Shown: piece after piece, positions 25,801 through 33,664 of the stretch
Layout: each line of letters opens with the position of its first letter
Position numbering within the stretch: position 1 is the first letter of the stretch
NCBI GenBank assembly: GCA_964551335.1
Contig: CAZKCO010000009.1
Coordinates: 143,631 to 207,630 of the forward strand
Direction of reading: 5' to 3'
DNA from: Tunicatimonas sp964551335
Lineage (GTDB): Bacteria; Bacteroidota; Bacteroidia; Cytophagales; Cyclobacteriaceae
DNA length: 64,000 bases
The notes under the pieces: generated by a model
Told to the model about the DNA's origin: nothing
The model's database searches: none
The model's input: only the letters and a program-made list of their open reading frames with translations
Translations under genes and position numbers: made by a program

Positions 25801-26190
25801 CAGGGCGCTTCAGCTTCTCAGAATTTTAACCTGACGGTACAGAAAAACCAAAATTCCAGTAATCCCGGAGGTGACGGGGGAGGTGAACCGGGCGATGGAG
25901 GGGGTGAACCGAGCGAACCCATTATCACTGCGGTAGGCGATGAGCCAGCCATTGAAGAGTTAGTGTTGTACCCGAATCCAGTACGGCGTGGCGACCCTGT
26001 CTTTATAAAAAATCTAGCCCAACTTACCACTGTGGAATTAAGGCTTTATTCTTCCGAAGGAAAAATGATAGAAATTACTGTAACTCAGCAGGATGTAGGA
26101 ATAGATAGTTCTCCGCTGGTTCCGGGAATTTATTTACTGGAACTACGCACCGCTCAGCAAGTTTATCGGAAGAGAATGATTATCTGGTAG
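22894..26190 (+). CDS. T9SS-exported FG-GAP/VCBS protein with Ig-like and sorting domains
   Basis: The 1098-residue product has a signal peptide (FFFFSFTFSYAQ, cut near 22). It carries a jelly-roll-like insert with DSDQTYRFSFYG (about 70-230), then many VCBS calcium loops (DVNQDSYPDLLVYD, DLNQDGKLDILVA, DVDQDGDLDFFVS and others). A cadherin/He_PIG Ig-like domain follows at about 895-985 (LDNDAGDVLTYSVS, ILSGVPVESDTG) and a glycine-rich linker (GDGGGEPGDGGGEP). The last 75 residues (LYPNPVRRGDPVFI ... GIYLLEL ... KRMIIW) are a type A T9SS sorting domain. It should cross the outer membrane and be attached or released. No enzyme domain is seen. Confidence 0.93.
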   Translation: MHRSITWLTPLFFFFSFTFSYAQFDKQTLLQVNPSDAGDAAQYSLVTTLDADQDNDVDIVGELPPETAISPIYVNFNNLLEDNAQGWTNLQQEPEANTSVSLIDALGKDTGAKLTLKTKWDGTGQNGFADERQGFYPKAVTRSYYFTRGTEQVEITGLDSDQTYRFSFYGSSFFDEDRTTLYRIGAREVELNASFNTTSIVTIENVIPNSNGGVTIEIAKKPEATIGFLGALVIEPNRRVPSKYVLLSNSGSTPFAVGQTIDEAANWAFALPIDVNQDSYPDLLVYDTEDRALLWYENQSGGSFKKNTIASNLSTSVAANDITVLDLNQDGKLDILVAEDEQLFWYEQSSSNTFSDRTLWAEGGARPPSDVSSFLQADIDGDKLSDIIWQGSRKIYVLNSSTAYAMTDSISVEGVSSPIALAATDMNGDNQTDLLITEGYNWTGTYRIGYLSNNSGSLSATPSFLTVTGFEALNQRPQRLLIDDVDQDGDLDFFVSVVSEACSSVEPPQIGWIENQESWQSAQYHSLTNEAVVQWADMDQDGDQDLITDRPNEPGIYWEENASGRWDSIDYRAIDQLTIDKIKNVIIQPSSSSLSDLIIQSTAHISELSIQQGNILPPKIQKKVNSPNATLATGDLDNDGIQELLVMDVNAAGLAVVRWRSSQTGITQELIIYRGNLSNLPIFLSAGGLLFAPVNEAGSRYGWWKLESGSFTRSGTIEGAITQIVDLNTDGFEDVVTKDGWYQNSNDTQFQAAATAKGEWVVDLDGDSDPDILDQSANGQLIWYKNNGNGDFSDTNLNITAEGAISFADLDADGDADIILSTTSGVVWQENTNGEGIFGSATVIDELSAQGFRTVDADDDGDIDIITYNSQQITLFKNTYQRQVNREPVVQARIEDQIAKVDTSYRFEIPTNAFLDNDAGDVLTYSVSKKDSEDLPQWLKFNQTTRILSGVPVESDTGLIILEVKATDSQGASASQNFNLTVQKNQNSSNPGGDGGGEPGDGGGEPSEPIITAVGDEPAIEELVLYPNPVRRGDPVFIKNLAQLTTVELRLYSSEGKMIEITVTQQDVGIDSSPLVPGIYLLELRTAQQVYRKRMIIW

Positions 26191-26495
26191 TGTAACTCAG
26201 AAAACTACCGTTAGCAGCAGATTGTCGCGTAGTGCCCACTTCCGTCTGGCATTCTGCCAATTCGCTTCACTTCGTCTATCGCGGAGCAATTCTCACTGTG
26301 ATGGATTCTTAGTTCATCGTGAATATGTCCTCATAACTTAGATACATGTTGGTACAAGTACGACTTACGTTAGGACTGACAATGAATGTAAGTTTATATT
26401 GCATTGATTTAAGCAGATACTATATTAGCATCAGTTTGAATGTATTGCTTTCCTAAGATTGCGTACATTTTGGAACAATTAGAGCATAGCGTAAT
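26191..26495. other. 305-base intergenic region, no gene seen
   Basis: The first 110 bases are richer in GC than the rest and include TGGCA-TTC-TGCCA, a short perfect hairpin near 26257. The right part is AT-rich, and TACATTTT near 26465, one mismatch from the -7 box, could serve the XRE gene. No convincing coding frame or known repeat was identified. Confidence 0.3.
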
Positions 26496-26738
26496 ATGGA
26501 TAGAATCAATAGAATAAAGGTGGTGCTGGCCGAAAAGGATATTCAGCAGAAGGAACTGGCTGAACACTTAGGAAAGAGTACCACAGCTATTGCAGCAATA
26601 TGCGCTAACCGAAGCCAACCCCACCTGAAAGACCTGAAAAAGATCGCGGATTATCTGGATGTAGATATTCGGGAGCTGCTGGAGGGCACTAAACCAGGGG
26701 TTACTCTTTCAAAGATGGATTATCCGTATAATCGGTAA
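26496..26738 (+). CDS. Small XRE-family helix-turn-helix regulator
   Basis: The 80-residue protein is essentially one HTH_3 domain: INRIKVVLAEKDIQQKELAEHLGKS is helices 1-2, TTAIAAICANRSQPHLKDL is the recognition helix and turn, and IADYLDVDIRELLEG closes the fold. Such single-domain XRE proteins in Bacteroidota often sit beside restriction enzymes as controller (C) proteins. Here the convergent neighbour, 17 bases away, is an HNH nuclease gene, which fits that picture. No methyltransferase is present, so a complete restriction-modification system is not supported. Confidence 0.88.
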   Translation: MDRINRIKVVLAEKDIQQKELAEHLGKSTTAIAAICANRSQPHLKDLKKIADYLDVDIRELLEGTKPGVTLSKMDYPYNR

Positions 26739-26755
26739 TTGCTAACCGAAGTTCT

Positions 26756-27844
26756 TTAATTATTGTTGCTTATAATTTTTGAAGCATCTTTTGGTCTTTC
26801 TTTTTCATCATATAGAGTCGATCCTTCTCCGCTTCTTATTAACTCTAGCTTAGCTTCAGTTTCAGGTCCTGGATTATTCCTTCTCATGAACCCTTTAATT
26901 AAACGGTAATGAATTTCACCTTTTGAAATCTTCTCTTCTTGATTTAATACGACTTTCTTAGGAAGTTCCGCTTGAATTTTAAACGAGGGATCATACTCAA
27001 TCCAAAATCCTGGGTATTCTTTGAGTCTAGAATTACCGTGAATTAGAAGTGCCATAATCTCGATAAGCTGATCTTCTATTAATGTGTGATTAAAATCAGG
27101 GAATAGCCTTGAGAAAAAATGGTAATCATAAAAGCTGGCATCCATAAGCATCATTATTACGCATATCCCATTGATGTTAATCATTAGGCAAGGGCGATTA
27201 TAATCATAGGTAAGGTAACCGGATTTTTTTCCTGGAATGTGTTGTAGGATTGGTTGGACAATAGTTGAACCAATTACATTTGGATGGATATTTAATCCAG
27301 AGTAATGGCTTCTAGCAATGTTGTGAATAAAACGGATATTATGCCAGTCATAACTATCACTTATTTTAAATGCTGATTCTGGATCACTCCTATCAGATTT
27401 AAGAAATGTATCTTTATAAACTAACTTAAAATATATCTAACACATCCAACGATAGAGAAGAAGATGATCTTCAGGATTTTGACTAATCCTTTGAAAGAAT
27501 TCATCATAGGATAATGAAAATAAACGGCTCATTGGTTGTTCAATCTCATTGCCCATCTTTTCATTACATACTTTACAACAAGGCACTTTGTATTGGTCTC
27601 TTCTAAAACTCGTCAAATTCGGCAGACCAACAAATTTACTAGCTGATGGGTATCTACTTTCAATCCAGTCTGGTATAACGTGTTCATCATTAAATTTCTT
27701 GTAACTATCCTGTCTAGCCCCACAGATAAAACAGTCTTTCCTTTTAATAATGCGTTGTTTAAATCCATATTCGCTAAAAAATATAATTTTGCCTTTATTA
27801 TCAATTTTATCGCCATAGATGGTTTCAGTGAGTTTTTTAGCCAT
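26756..27844 (-). pseudogene. HNH endonuclease gene interrupted by one in-frame amber codon
   Basis: A 135-codon frame from the ATG at 27844 ends at TAG (27437-27439). Beyond that stop the same frame stays open for a further 226 codons to 26756, so one gene of 362 codons is split by a single nonsense codon and not by a frameshift. The N-terminal part has a zinc-supported HNH motif: C38-x2-C41, E54-H55 and a second cysteine pair C90 and C93 before N94. The sequence runs on sensibly across the stop (YRWMC, TAG, IYFKLVYKDTFLKS). A lysine AAG or glutamine CAG codon would restore it. The region is AT-rich compared with its neighbours, suggesting transfer. Alternatives are amber readthrough or a functional truncated nuclease; no suppressor tRNA is seen. 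Confidence 0.8.
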
Positions 27845-28073
27845 AGGAATAAGTAATCTAATAGCTTGAAGATACTTAATTCATAAATTAATTTGAGACT
27901 TCTACTACCGATTCGAGCTAAATCCTGAAAATATCAATTAAGCATTCCTATATTCTTAGCATGACCAAGCGGTAAATAGATTAATTCGGAAAGTATTGCT
28001 TTATAAGATATCGTTTCATTGTCAGCAAGGTACTATTGGTCCCTACGTCACCTCTCTAATCAGAGAACCTTAC

Positions 28074-29141
28074 TCAGTTATACTGCACGTAGTGCTCCCA
28101 CTTGGCTAGTACCGATTGAAAATCTTCGGGTAGGTCGGAGTCAAAAAAAAGTTGCTCCTTCGTGATAGGGTGCTCGAAGCCTAGCGACTTGGCGTGAAGC
28201 GCCTGTCGGGGCAGTAACTTAAAACAATTCTCCACAAACTGCTTGTACTTCGTAAAGCGAGTACCCTTACGGATTTCGCTGCCACCGTACAGAGCATCGT
28301 TAAATAATGGATGCCCGATGTAGTTCATGTGTGCCCGAATTTGGTGCGTACGCCCGGTTTCTAACCGGCACTGCACCAGCGAAACGTAGCGCAAAGGTTT
28401 TAGTATTTGGTAGTGAGTGATCGCGTGGCGACCCATATCGCCCTTCGGAAAGGCAACTGTAACCCGCCGGTCTTTGGGGCTACGCCCGATATGCACGTCA
28501 ATAGTGCCCTGCGGTTCGGCAAATTCTCCCCACACCAAAGCCTGGTAGGTACGCTTAATGGTGTGGTGAAAAAACTGTTTGGCCAGCCCGGTCATGGTTT
28601 CTTCGGTTTTGGCAATCACCAGCAGACCGGAAGTATCTTTGTCGATACGGTGTACCAGGCCGGGCCGGCCTTCGTTGCCCTGCATCTGCGGTAGCTGCTG
28701 AAAATGATGAACCAGCGCGTTTACCAGTGTGCCTGACCAGTTTTTGTGGGCCGGGTGCACTACCATCCCGGCCGGTTTATTGACAATCAGTAGGTAGTCG
28801 TCTTCGTACACAATATCCAACGGAATATCTTCCGGGTACACTTCGGTATCACGAGGGGGTTCGGGCAGCGAAACCACGATCTCATCGTCGGGACGAATCT
28901 TATAATTCGGCTTCACTTCCTTCTCATTTACCAGCACGTAACCATCTTTTATAGCCGTTTGTACTTTAGAACGGGTTACATTGGGAAGCCGGGCAAACAG
29001 ATACTTATCAATGCGGGTGAGTTCCTGCCCCGGAGGAACCACTAACCGGTGGTGTTCAAAGAGTTCCTCGGAGAGTTCCTCAGAGAGTTCATCGGAAAGC
29101 TCTTCGGGCTCTTCATCTTCGGGCTGATCGGGAAATTTCAT
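28074..29141 (-). CDS. rluD: RluA/RluD-family 23S rRNA pseudouridine synthase
   Basis: The 355-residue product has an S4 RNA-binding domain (RIDKYLFARLPNVTRSKVQTAIKDG, about 43-95) and the catalytic block GRPGLVHRIDKDTSGLLV with the nucleophilic aspartate D167. The second motif RTHQIRAHMNYIGHPL is also intact. It converts uridines in 23S rRNA to pseudouridine. An unusual acidic N-terminal tail of about 28 residues comes from a 12-base tandem repeat and precedes the S4 domain. The gene is divergent from the PLP enzyme with 48 bases between start codons. RluD-type identity rests on the motif order; a RluA/RluC assignment is possible. Confidence 0.9.
   Translation of the reverse strand: MKFPDQPEDEEPEELSDELSEELSEELFEHHRLVVPPGQELTRIDKYLFARLPNVTRSKVQTAIKDGYVLVNEKEVKPNYKIRPDDEIVVSLPEPPRDTEVYPEDIPLDIVYEDDYLLIVNKPAGMVVHPAHKNWSGTLVNALVHHFQQLPQMQGNEGRPGLVHRIDKDTSGLLVIAKTEETMTGLAKQFFHHTIKRTYQALVWGEFAEPQGTIDVHIGRSPKDRRVTVAFPKGDMGRHAITHYQILKPLRYVSLVQCRLETGRTHQIRAHMNYIGHPLFNDALYGGSEIRKGTRFTKYKQFVENCFKLLPRQALHAKSLGFEHPITKEQLFFDSDLPEDFQSVLAKWEHYVQYN
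29061..29108. repeat. Four 12-base tandem units in the rluD 5-prime end
   Basis: Starting at 29061 there are three near-identical 12-base units (GAGTTCCTCGGA type) and a diverged fourth. On the coding strand they give the acidic repeat SDELSEELSEELFE. Loss or gain of a unit keeps the reading frame. Confidence 0.65.
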
Positions 29142-29163
29142 AATATTGCTTATTCTGTCTCCG

Positions 29164-29171
29164 CAAATTTA
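29164..29171 (-). promoter_or_regulatory. -7 box of the rluD promoter
   Basis: Minus-strand TAAATTTG matches TAnnTTTG exactly, 22 bases before the rluD ATG (29141). No clear -33 TTG is found at standard spacing, so only the -7 element is supported. Confidence 0.4.
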
Positions 29172-29189
29172 CGGATTTTATCTAACCCT

Positions 29190-30119
29190 ATGGATGCACC
29201 ACCAGTAAGTCCAACCGTTCAGCTTTTGCGTAGTGCCGAAACCAACGAAGCTAAAGTGCAGCTTTCGGTGCTCCGATTAGACCAGATACAGCCCGAACCA
29301 TCGGGGAATAAGTGGTATAAGCTGAAGTACAATATTTTGCAAGCTCAGCAGGAAGGGCACCAAAAGTTACTAACGTTCGGTGGGGCTTATTCAAATCATA
29401 TTTACGCTACGGCAGCAGCCGGGAGGCACTTTGGCTTTAGTACAATCGGGATTATTCGGGGCGAGCGGGTGGAGCCACTAAACCCCACTCTGAAGTTTGC
29501 CGAGGAGCAGGGAATGCAGCTACACTTTGTGAGTCGGGAAGACTACCGGCGTAAAGCGAAGACTCATTTTATTAACCGGCTACACCAGCAGTTCGGCGAG
29601 TTTTATCTCATTCCGGAAGGAGGAACCAACCTGCTTGCTGTGCAGGGTTGCGCGGAGATACTACCTGATTCGCCGGAGTTTGATATAGTTTGCTGTAGTG
29701 CAGGTACCGGAGGTACTTTAGCCGGATTGCTAGCAGGGCTGGCCGGTCAAAAACAGGTGCTGGGCTTTCCCGCCCTAAAAGGGGGCGACTTTCTTCGGTC
29801 AGATATTGATAGGCTAACCCAAGCTTACTGCGGACAGCAGTTTACAAATTACCGGCTCATCACCGATTATCATTTTGGAGGATACGCCCGGGCTGATAAG
29901 TTACTAATTGATTTCATGAACGAATTTTACCGAAAACACCGGCTATTACTTGATCCAATTTATACCGCAAAGATGATGTACGGCTTATTTAGCCTGATTG
30001 AACAAGGGTATTTTCCGGCAGGTACCCGGCTATTGGCAATCCATACCGGAGGCTTGCAGGGAATTGATGGATTTAACCAACGGTACAAAACCAAAAATTT
30101 GCGTATTTTTCGAAGTTAA
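29190..30119 (+). CDS. PLP-dependent D-cysteine desulfhydrase / ACC deaminase-like enzyme
   Basis: From the ATG at 29190 the protein is 309 residues. A longer reading from 29049 lies inside rluD and is rejected. EPSGNKWYKLKYN holds the PLP lysine (K44), GGAYSNHIYATAAAGR is the phosphate/substrate loop, and SAGTGGTLAGLLAG is the glycine-rich phosphate cup. These place it in the fold-type II ACC deaminase / D-cysteine desulfhydrase family. Whether it breaks 1-aminocyclopropane-1-carboxylate or D-cysteine is not decidable from sequence, although the latter is commoner in bacteria outside the rhizosphere. Confidence 0.9.
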   Translation: MDAPPVSPTVQLLRSAETNEAKVQLSVLRLDQIQPEPSGNKWYKLKYNILQAQQEGHQKLLTFGGAYSNHIYATAAAGRHFGFSTIGIIRGERVEPLNPTLKFAEEQGMQLHFVSREDYRRKAKTHFINRLHQQFGEFYLIPEGGTNLLAVQGCAEILPDSPEFDIVCCSAGTGGTLAGLLAGLAGQKQVLGFPALKGGDFLRSDIDRLTQAYCGQQFTNYRLITDYHFGGYARADKLLIDFMNEFYRKHRLLLDPIYTAKMMYGLFSLIEQGYFPAGTRLLAIHTGGLQGIDGFNQRYKTKNLRIFRS

Positions 30120-30167
30120 AGTTTTCCAATTAGCCTAGTAGCGTATTAACACCAAAAACTAAAACTC

Positions 30168-30884
30168 ATGAAATACTTCGTACTTACACTACTCAGTTTG
30201 ATCATCTTTGCTACCACTTTTACTTTTGCGCAGGAATGTGATGATCATTTTTATCGGATGGAACCTGGCTCTACTTTCTTCCTGACGAGTTACGATAAAA
30301 AAGATAAGGCAACCGGTCGGCAGGAGAATGTGGTTACTGACGTTGATAAAAGTGGCGAAGGATTAACCGCAACAATTAGTACTAAGCTGTTCGATAAGAA
30401 AGATAAGTTGATTACGGAGGGCGAGTTTAGTGTGATCTGCGAAGGAAGTAGCGTGAAAATTGATATGGATCAGATGCTTAGTTCTATGGAGCAGTTAAAA
30501 TCTATGGAAGGCATGGATACCGAGATTGAAACCGATTATATCATGCTGCCGGCTGACTTGGAAGTAGGGCAGGAATTGCCCGACAGTAAGGCTACCATTA
30601 AAGTGAAGATGGGCAGTGGCGACGCTAATATGATGTCTAACGAAGTAATTATTAAAGATCGTAGAGTAGAAGCAGAGGAAGAAATCACTACTCCGGCCGG
30701 TACGTTCACCTGCTACAAAATTACTTATAATACGGACATTAACACGAAAGTGATGGGGATGAACCGTACTGATGTTTTCTCCGGTGCCGAGTGGTTTGCC
30801 CGCAACGTAGGTATGGTAAAATCAGAGAGTTACAACAAAAAGGGAGAGCTACAGTCGTATATGCTGCTAACGAAACTGGAGTAA
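30168..30884 (+). CDS. Exported DUF3108/TapB-like protein
   Basis: This 238-residue protein starts with a signal peptide (LTLLSLIIFATTFTFAQ). The body is beta-rich, with GSTFFLTSYDKKDKATG and the C-terminal TPAGTFTCYKITYNTD ... SGAEWFARNVGMVKSE, which correspond to DUF3108 / TapB-type beta-barrel domains found in exported proteins. The biochemical role is not known. It follows the PLP enzyme at 48 bases in the same direction but may have its own promoter. Confidence 0.8.
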   Translation: MKYFVLTLLSLIIFATTFTFAQECDDHFYRMEPGSTFFLTSYDKKDKATGRQENVVTDVDKSGEGLTATISTKLFDKKDKLITEGEFSVICEGSSVKIDMDQMLSSMEQLKSMEGMDTEIETDYIMLPADLEVGQELPDSKATIKVKMGSGDANMMSNEVIIKDRRVEAEEEITTPAGTFTCYKITYNTDINTKVMGMNRTDVFSGAEWFARNVGMVKSESYNKKGELQSYMLLTKLE

Positions 30885-30897
30885 GCGGTCAGGTGCA

Positions 30898-31092
30898 TTA
30901 GGGAAGTTCTTTCAGTTCCGCTAGGTATTGCTGATTCTTAATTTCAGCCATTAGGCCTTGCGCCGCCTGAGTCTGTCTTTCGCACTAATAGCAGTAGGCT
31001 TGAATTAACCGCTTTAAATCTTCGGAAGCCTCAGCCGTTAGGTGCTTTAGTTTGCCTACCTTTTTCAAAGCACGATTTTTTGGCATAAGCAT
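30898..31092 (-). pseudogene. Degraded TPR-type gene remnant with in-frame amber
   Basis: Read on the minus strand from the ATG at 31092, a 65-codon frame gives LKKVGKLKHLTAEASEDLKRL, then a TAG at 30985-30987, then AAQGLMAEIKNQQYLAELKELP and TAA. The pattern AYCY ... AAxxLMAEIKN ... LAEL resembles the last repeat of TPR proteins common in this phylum. No upstream part is present (a stop lies at 31117-31119), so it looks like a small decayed fragment, or a chance frame. No intact gene is supported here. Confidence 0.3.
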
Positions 31093-31215
31093 CGTAAGTC
31101 CTTGCGTAGTTCTGTATCATATACCACTGATAATGAGCTATTTATGATAATGTTCATGATAGGAAAATTGAAACTTTTTTTGTATATTCGTCAACCCATC
31201 CAAAATTTGGTCGAT

Positions 31216-31530
31216 ATGACAACCACCCTTTATGATCGATCCGCCGTCTCTCATTTATTGGATTTACTAGTAAATGGTCAAGCCAATGTGTACTGGTGCC
31301 AGCGGGGTGCCTACACCAACTGGCAGGGGCAGAAAGTGCTAGAGATTATCGTATACGAAGGAAACTATCGGAAGATTAAAGGGATACTAGTGTATAATAC
31401 CCATACTGGCAAAATGATTAATCTTCATTATCGAGATTACCTCAAATCGGTAAACGAAGGGGGCGACATTATTAACACTTTACTTGATCTGGTAAATTTT
31501 GAGAGAAGCCAGCAGCTAGCCTACGCGTAG
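31216..31530 (+). CDS. Small conserved-looking protein of unknown function
   Basis: The ATG at 31216 gives 104 residues; the longer reading from 31102 adds a lysine-rich stretch that looks like non-coding AT-rich DNA. The protein is soluble, with LLDLLVNGQANVYWCQRGAYTNWQGQK and YRKIKGILVYNTHTGKMINLHYRDYL suggesting a small alpha/beta fold. Codon use is like that of the neighbours. I cannot assign a family. No neighbour gives a functional hint. Confidence 0.6.
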   Translation: MTTTLYDRSAVSHLLDLLVNGQANVYWCQRGAYTNWQGQKVLEIIVYEGNYRKIKGILVYNTHTGKMINLHYRDYLKSVNEGGDIINTLLDLVNFERSQQLAYA

Positions 31531-31585
31531 TTTCCACTTTTCTTTTACCCCCTCTTTAAAAACTGGTTATCTTTAGGCATTTTAC

Positions 31586-33562
31586 ATGCATCTAATGATA
31601 ACCACCATGCTACAAAGATTGCTATTTTGTGGAGCTACATCCTTGCTCCTGCTAATTCTTTTTACCCACTGTCAGTCTCCCACTGCTACTGAAGTTCAAA
31701 CCCATCAGCTCTTTACGGATAATGCCGTGCTACAACGCGATATCAGCATACCGATATGGGGCACTGCTGCCCCGGGCGGAACGCTGGAGGTAGAAATAGA
31801 CGGCCATACGGAACGTACGGAAGTTGGTCAGGATAGTAGCTGGCAGGTAAACTTGCCCGAGATGGAAGCCGGTGGTCCCTACGAACTACGCATCAGAGGT
31901 GAAGAAGAAACCGTACTCAAAAATATTATGATCGGGGATGTGTGGCTGGCCTCGGGGCAGTCGAACATGGAGTGGCCACTGAGCGGACAGGTTGATGACT
32001 ACGAAAATGAAATTGCTAACGCCAATTACCCGAATATTCGTTTGTTCACCGTGCATCGAAATACCAGCGTTGAACCATTGACTCAGCTAGACAGTGGTCA
32101 GTGGCGCGAGTGCTCGCCCGAAACGGTAGCCAACTTTTCGGCCGTAGCTTACTTCTTCGGCCGAGAAATTCACCAGGAGCTAGATGTGCCCATTGGCCTG
32201 CTGCATTCGTCCTGGGGCGGCACTCCCGCCGAAGCCTGGACCAGCGAAGCTTCGGTACGGCAGATGGAAGATTTCAGCGCCCTACTAGACTCTATCCGCT
32301 CGGCTGAATCGGGTAGCTTGAGTTTTGCTGAAAAACAAAAATTGCAGGAAGAAGTCATCACCCAGGCCGATGAACGGCTAGCTCAGATGACAATTCCGCA
32401 GAATGTCGGAGACTGGGCTACCATGAATCTGCCTACTATGTGGGAGGATGCAGACGCTTCGTTAGAAGAGTACAACGGCTACATTTGGTTTCAGAAAACT
32501 TTTACCCTACCTAACTCCTACGAAAACCAGCCGCTAACCCTGCATTTGGGAATGATTGACGATGCCGACATCACTTGGGTGAACGGACAAAAGGTGGGAG
32601 AGACTGAGGGCTATAATGTAAGCAGAGTGTATGAGATTCCGCCTCAGGTGGTAAAAGGAGGGGAAAACACCATTACGGTGCGAGTGCTGGATACTGGCGG
32701 AGGCGGAGGTATTTACGGACCTGAAGAGGAAATGTATCTGGCAAGAAACGGTCAAAAGCTATCGACTAAAATTTCCGGAGCCTGGAAGTATGATGAAACC
32801 CAGGAAGGAGAGTTTCCTGAAGTGTCAATGTTTCCGAATGAGCCGGCCATTCTGTACAATGCTATGATTAATCCGCTGCTACCCTACGCCATCAAGGGAG
32901 CTATTTGGTACCAGGGCGAGAGTAATGCCAGCCGAGCCGCCCAATATCAAACTCTGTTTCCGCTGATGATTGATGATTGGCGCTCGCAGTGGAATATTGG
33001 CGATTTCCCGTTTCTATTTGTGCAGTTGGCTAATTTTAATGCTCCGGGGTCTGGACCAGAAGATTGGCCCCGCCTGCGCGAAGCCCAGTTAATGACGCTA
33101 AGCCTACCTAATACCGGTATGGCGGTTTCTATTGATATCGGTGATCCTGATGATATCCACCCCCGCAATAAACAGGATGTGGGTTACCGCTTGGCGCTGG
33201 CGGCTCGGAAAGTAGCTTACGGTGAAGATAACGTGTATTCTGGCCCGATCTACGAATCGATGCGTGTGGCGGGCGACTCGGTAGTTTTAACGTTTGAGCA
33301 CGTAGGTGAGGGATTGTTTAAAATGCCAGATGAAGAGCTTAGAGGCTTCGAGATAGCCGGAGAAGATCGACAGTTTTACCCTGCTCAGGCAACTATCATC
33401 AGCGATACTGAAATCTCGGTAAAGCACCCATCGGTGGGCCAACCGGCCGCGGTGCGCTACGGCTGGTACAGCAATCCGGACGTAAATCTGTATAATTCTG
33501 AGGGTTTACCAGCTTCTCCGTTTCGAACTGATGAATGGGAGGAGACAGAGGTAGAAAGTTAA
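31586..33562 (+). CDS. SASA-family sialate O-acetylesterase lipoprotein with beta-sandwich insert
   Basis: The 658-residue product has a lipoprotein-like N-terminus ending in FTHC (C29 if started at 31586; the ATG at 31607 gives a more normal signal). The SASA block ASGQSNMEWPLSG puts the nucleophile at S126; WYQGESNASRAAQYQTLFP and DIHPRNKQDVGYRLA give the other motifs, with the catalytic histidine in IHPRNK. A galactose-binding-like module splits the esterase (about 285-390: TLHLGMIDDADITWVNGQKVG). It deacetylates sialic acid or other acetylated sugars outside the inner membrane. TATCTTTA at 31568-31575 may be its -7 box, which would favour one of the later starts. Confidence 0.9.
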   Translation: MHLMITTMLQRLLFCGATSLLLLILFTHCQSPTATEVQTHQLFTDNAVLQRDISIPIWGTAAPGGTLEVEIDGHTERTEVGQDSSWQVNLPEMEAGGPYELRIRGEEETVLKNIMIGDVWLASGQSNMEWPLSGQVDDYENEIANANYPNIRLFTVHRNTSVEPLTQLDSGQWRECSPETVANFSAVAYFFGREIHQELDVPIGLLHSSWGGTPAEAWTSEASVRQMEDFSALLDSIRSAESGSLSFAEKQKLQEEVITQADERLAQMTIPQNVGDWATMNLPTMWEDADASLEEYNGYIWFQKTFTLPNSYENQPLTLHLGMIDDADITWVNGQKVGETEGYNVSRVYEIPPQVVKGGENTITVRVLDTGGGGGIYGPEEEMYLARNGQKLSTKISGAWKYDETQEGEFPEVSMFPNEPAILYNAMINPLLPYAIKGAIWYQGESNASRAAQYQTLFPLMIDDWRSQWNIGDFPFLFVQLANFNAPGSGPEDWPRLREAQLMTLSLPNTGMAVSIDIGDPDDIHPRNKQDVGYRLALAARKVAYGEDNVYSGPIYESMRVAGDSVVLTFEHVGEGLFKMPDEELRGFEIAGEDRQFYPAQATIISDTEISVKHPSVGQPAAVRYGWYSNPDVNLYNSEGLPASPFRTDEWEETEVES

Positions 33563-33581
33563 GCAAATGTTAAAAAACATA

Positions 33582-33601
33582 TTTGTTGTATCTACAACAA
33601 A
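33582..33601. promoter_or_regulatory. Perfect 9-base inverted repeat upstream of the YceI gene, candidate operator
   Basis: TTTGTTGTA (33582-33590), spacer TC, TACAACAAA (33593-33601). It lies 64 bases before the YceI start codon and 20 after the SASA stop. A 20-base perfect palindrome with TTG/CAA ends is typical of MarR-type dimer sites, and YceI genes are often under MarR or oxidative-stress control. No MarR gene is in the window. Confidence 0.5.
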
Positions 33602-33664
33602 CAATTTTTCGTAGGGGTCGTTATAAAGACTTATTAATCACTTTACTATCAATTTTAATTGATT

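Noticed and set aside
27437..27439. In-frame TAG in two genes as a sign of amber reassignment
   Set aside because: Ordinary genes in the window use TAG as their true stop (for example nhaD at 2711-2713 and MerR at 46167-46169), so reassignment is not supported.
26496..27844. Complete restriction-modification system
   Set aside because: No methyltransferase motif is present near the XRE and HNH genes, and the nuclease is interrupted.
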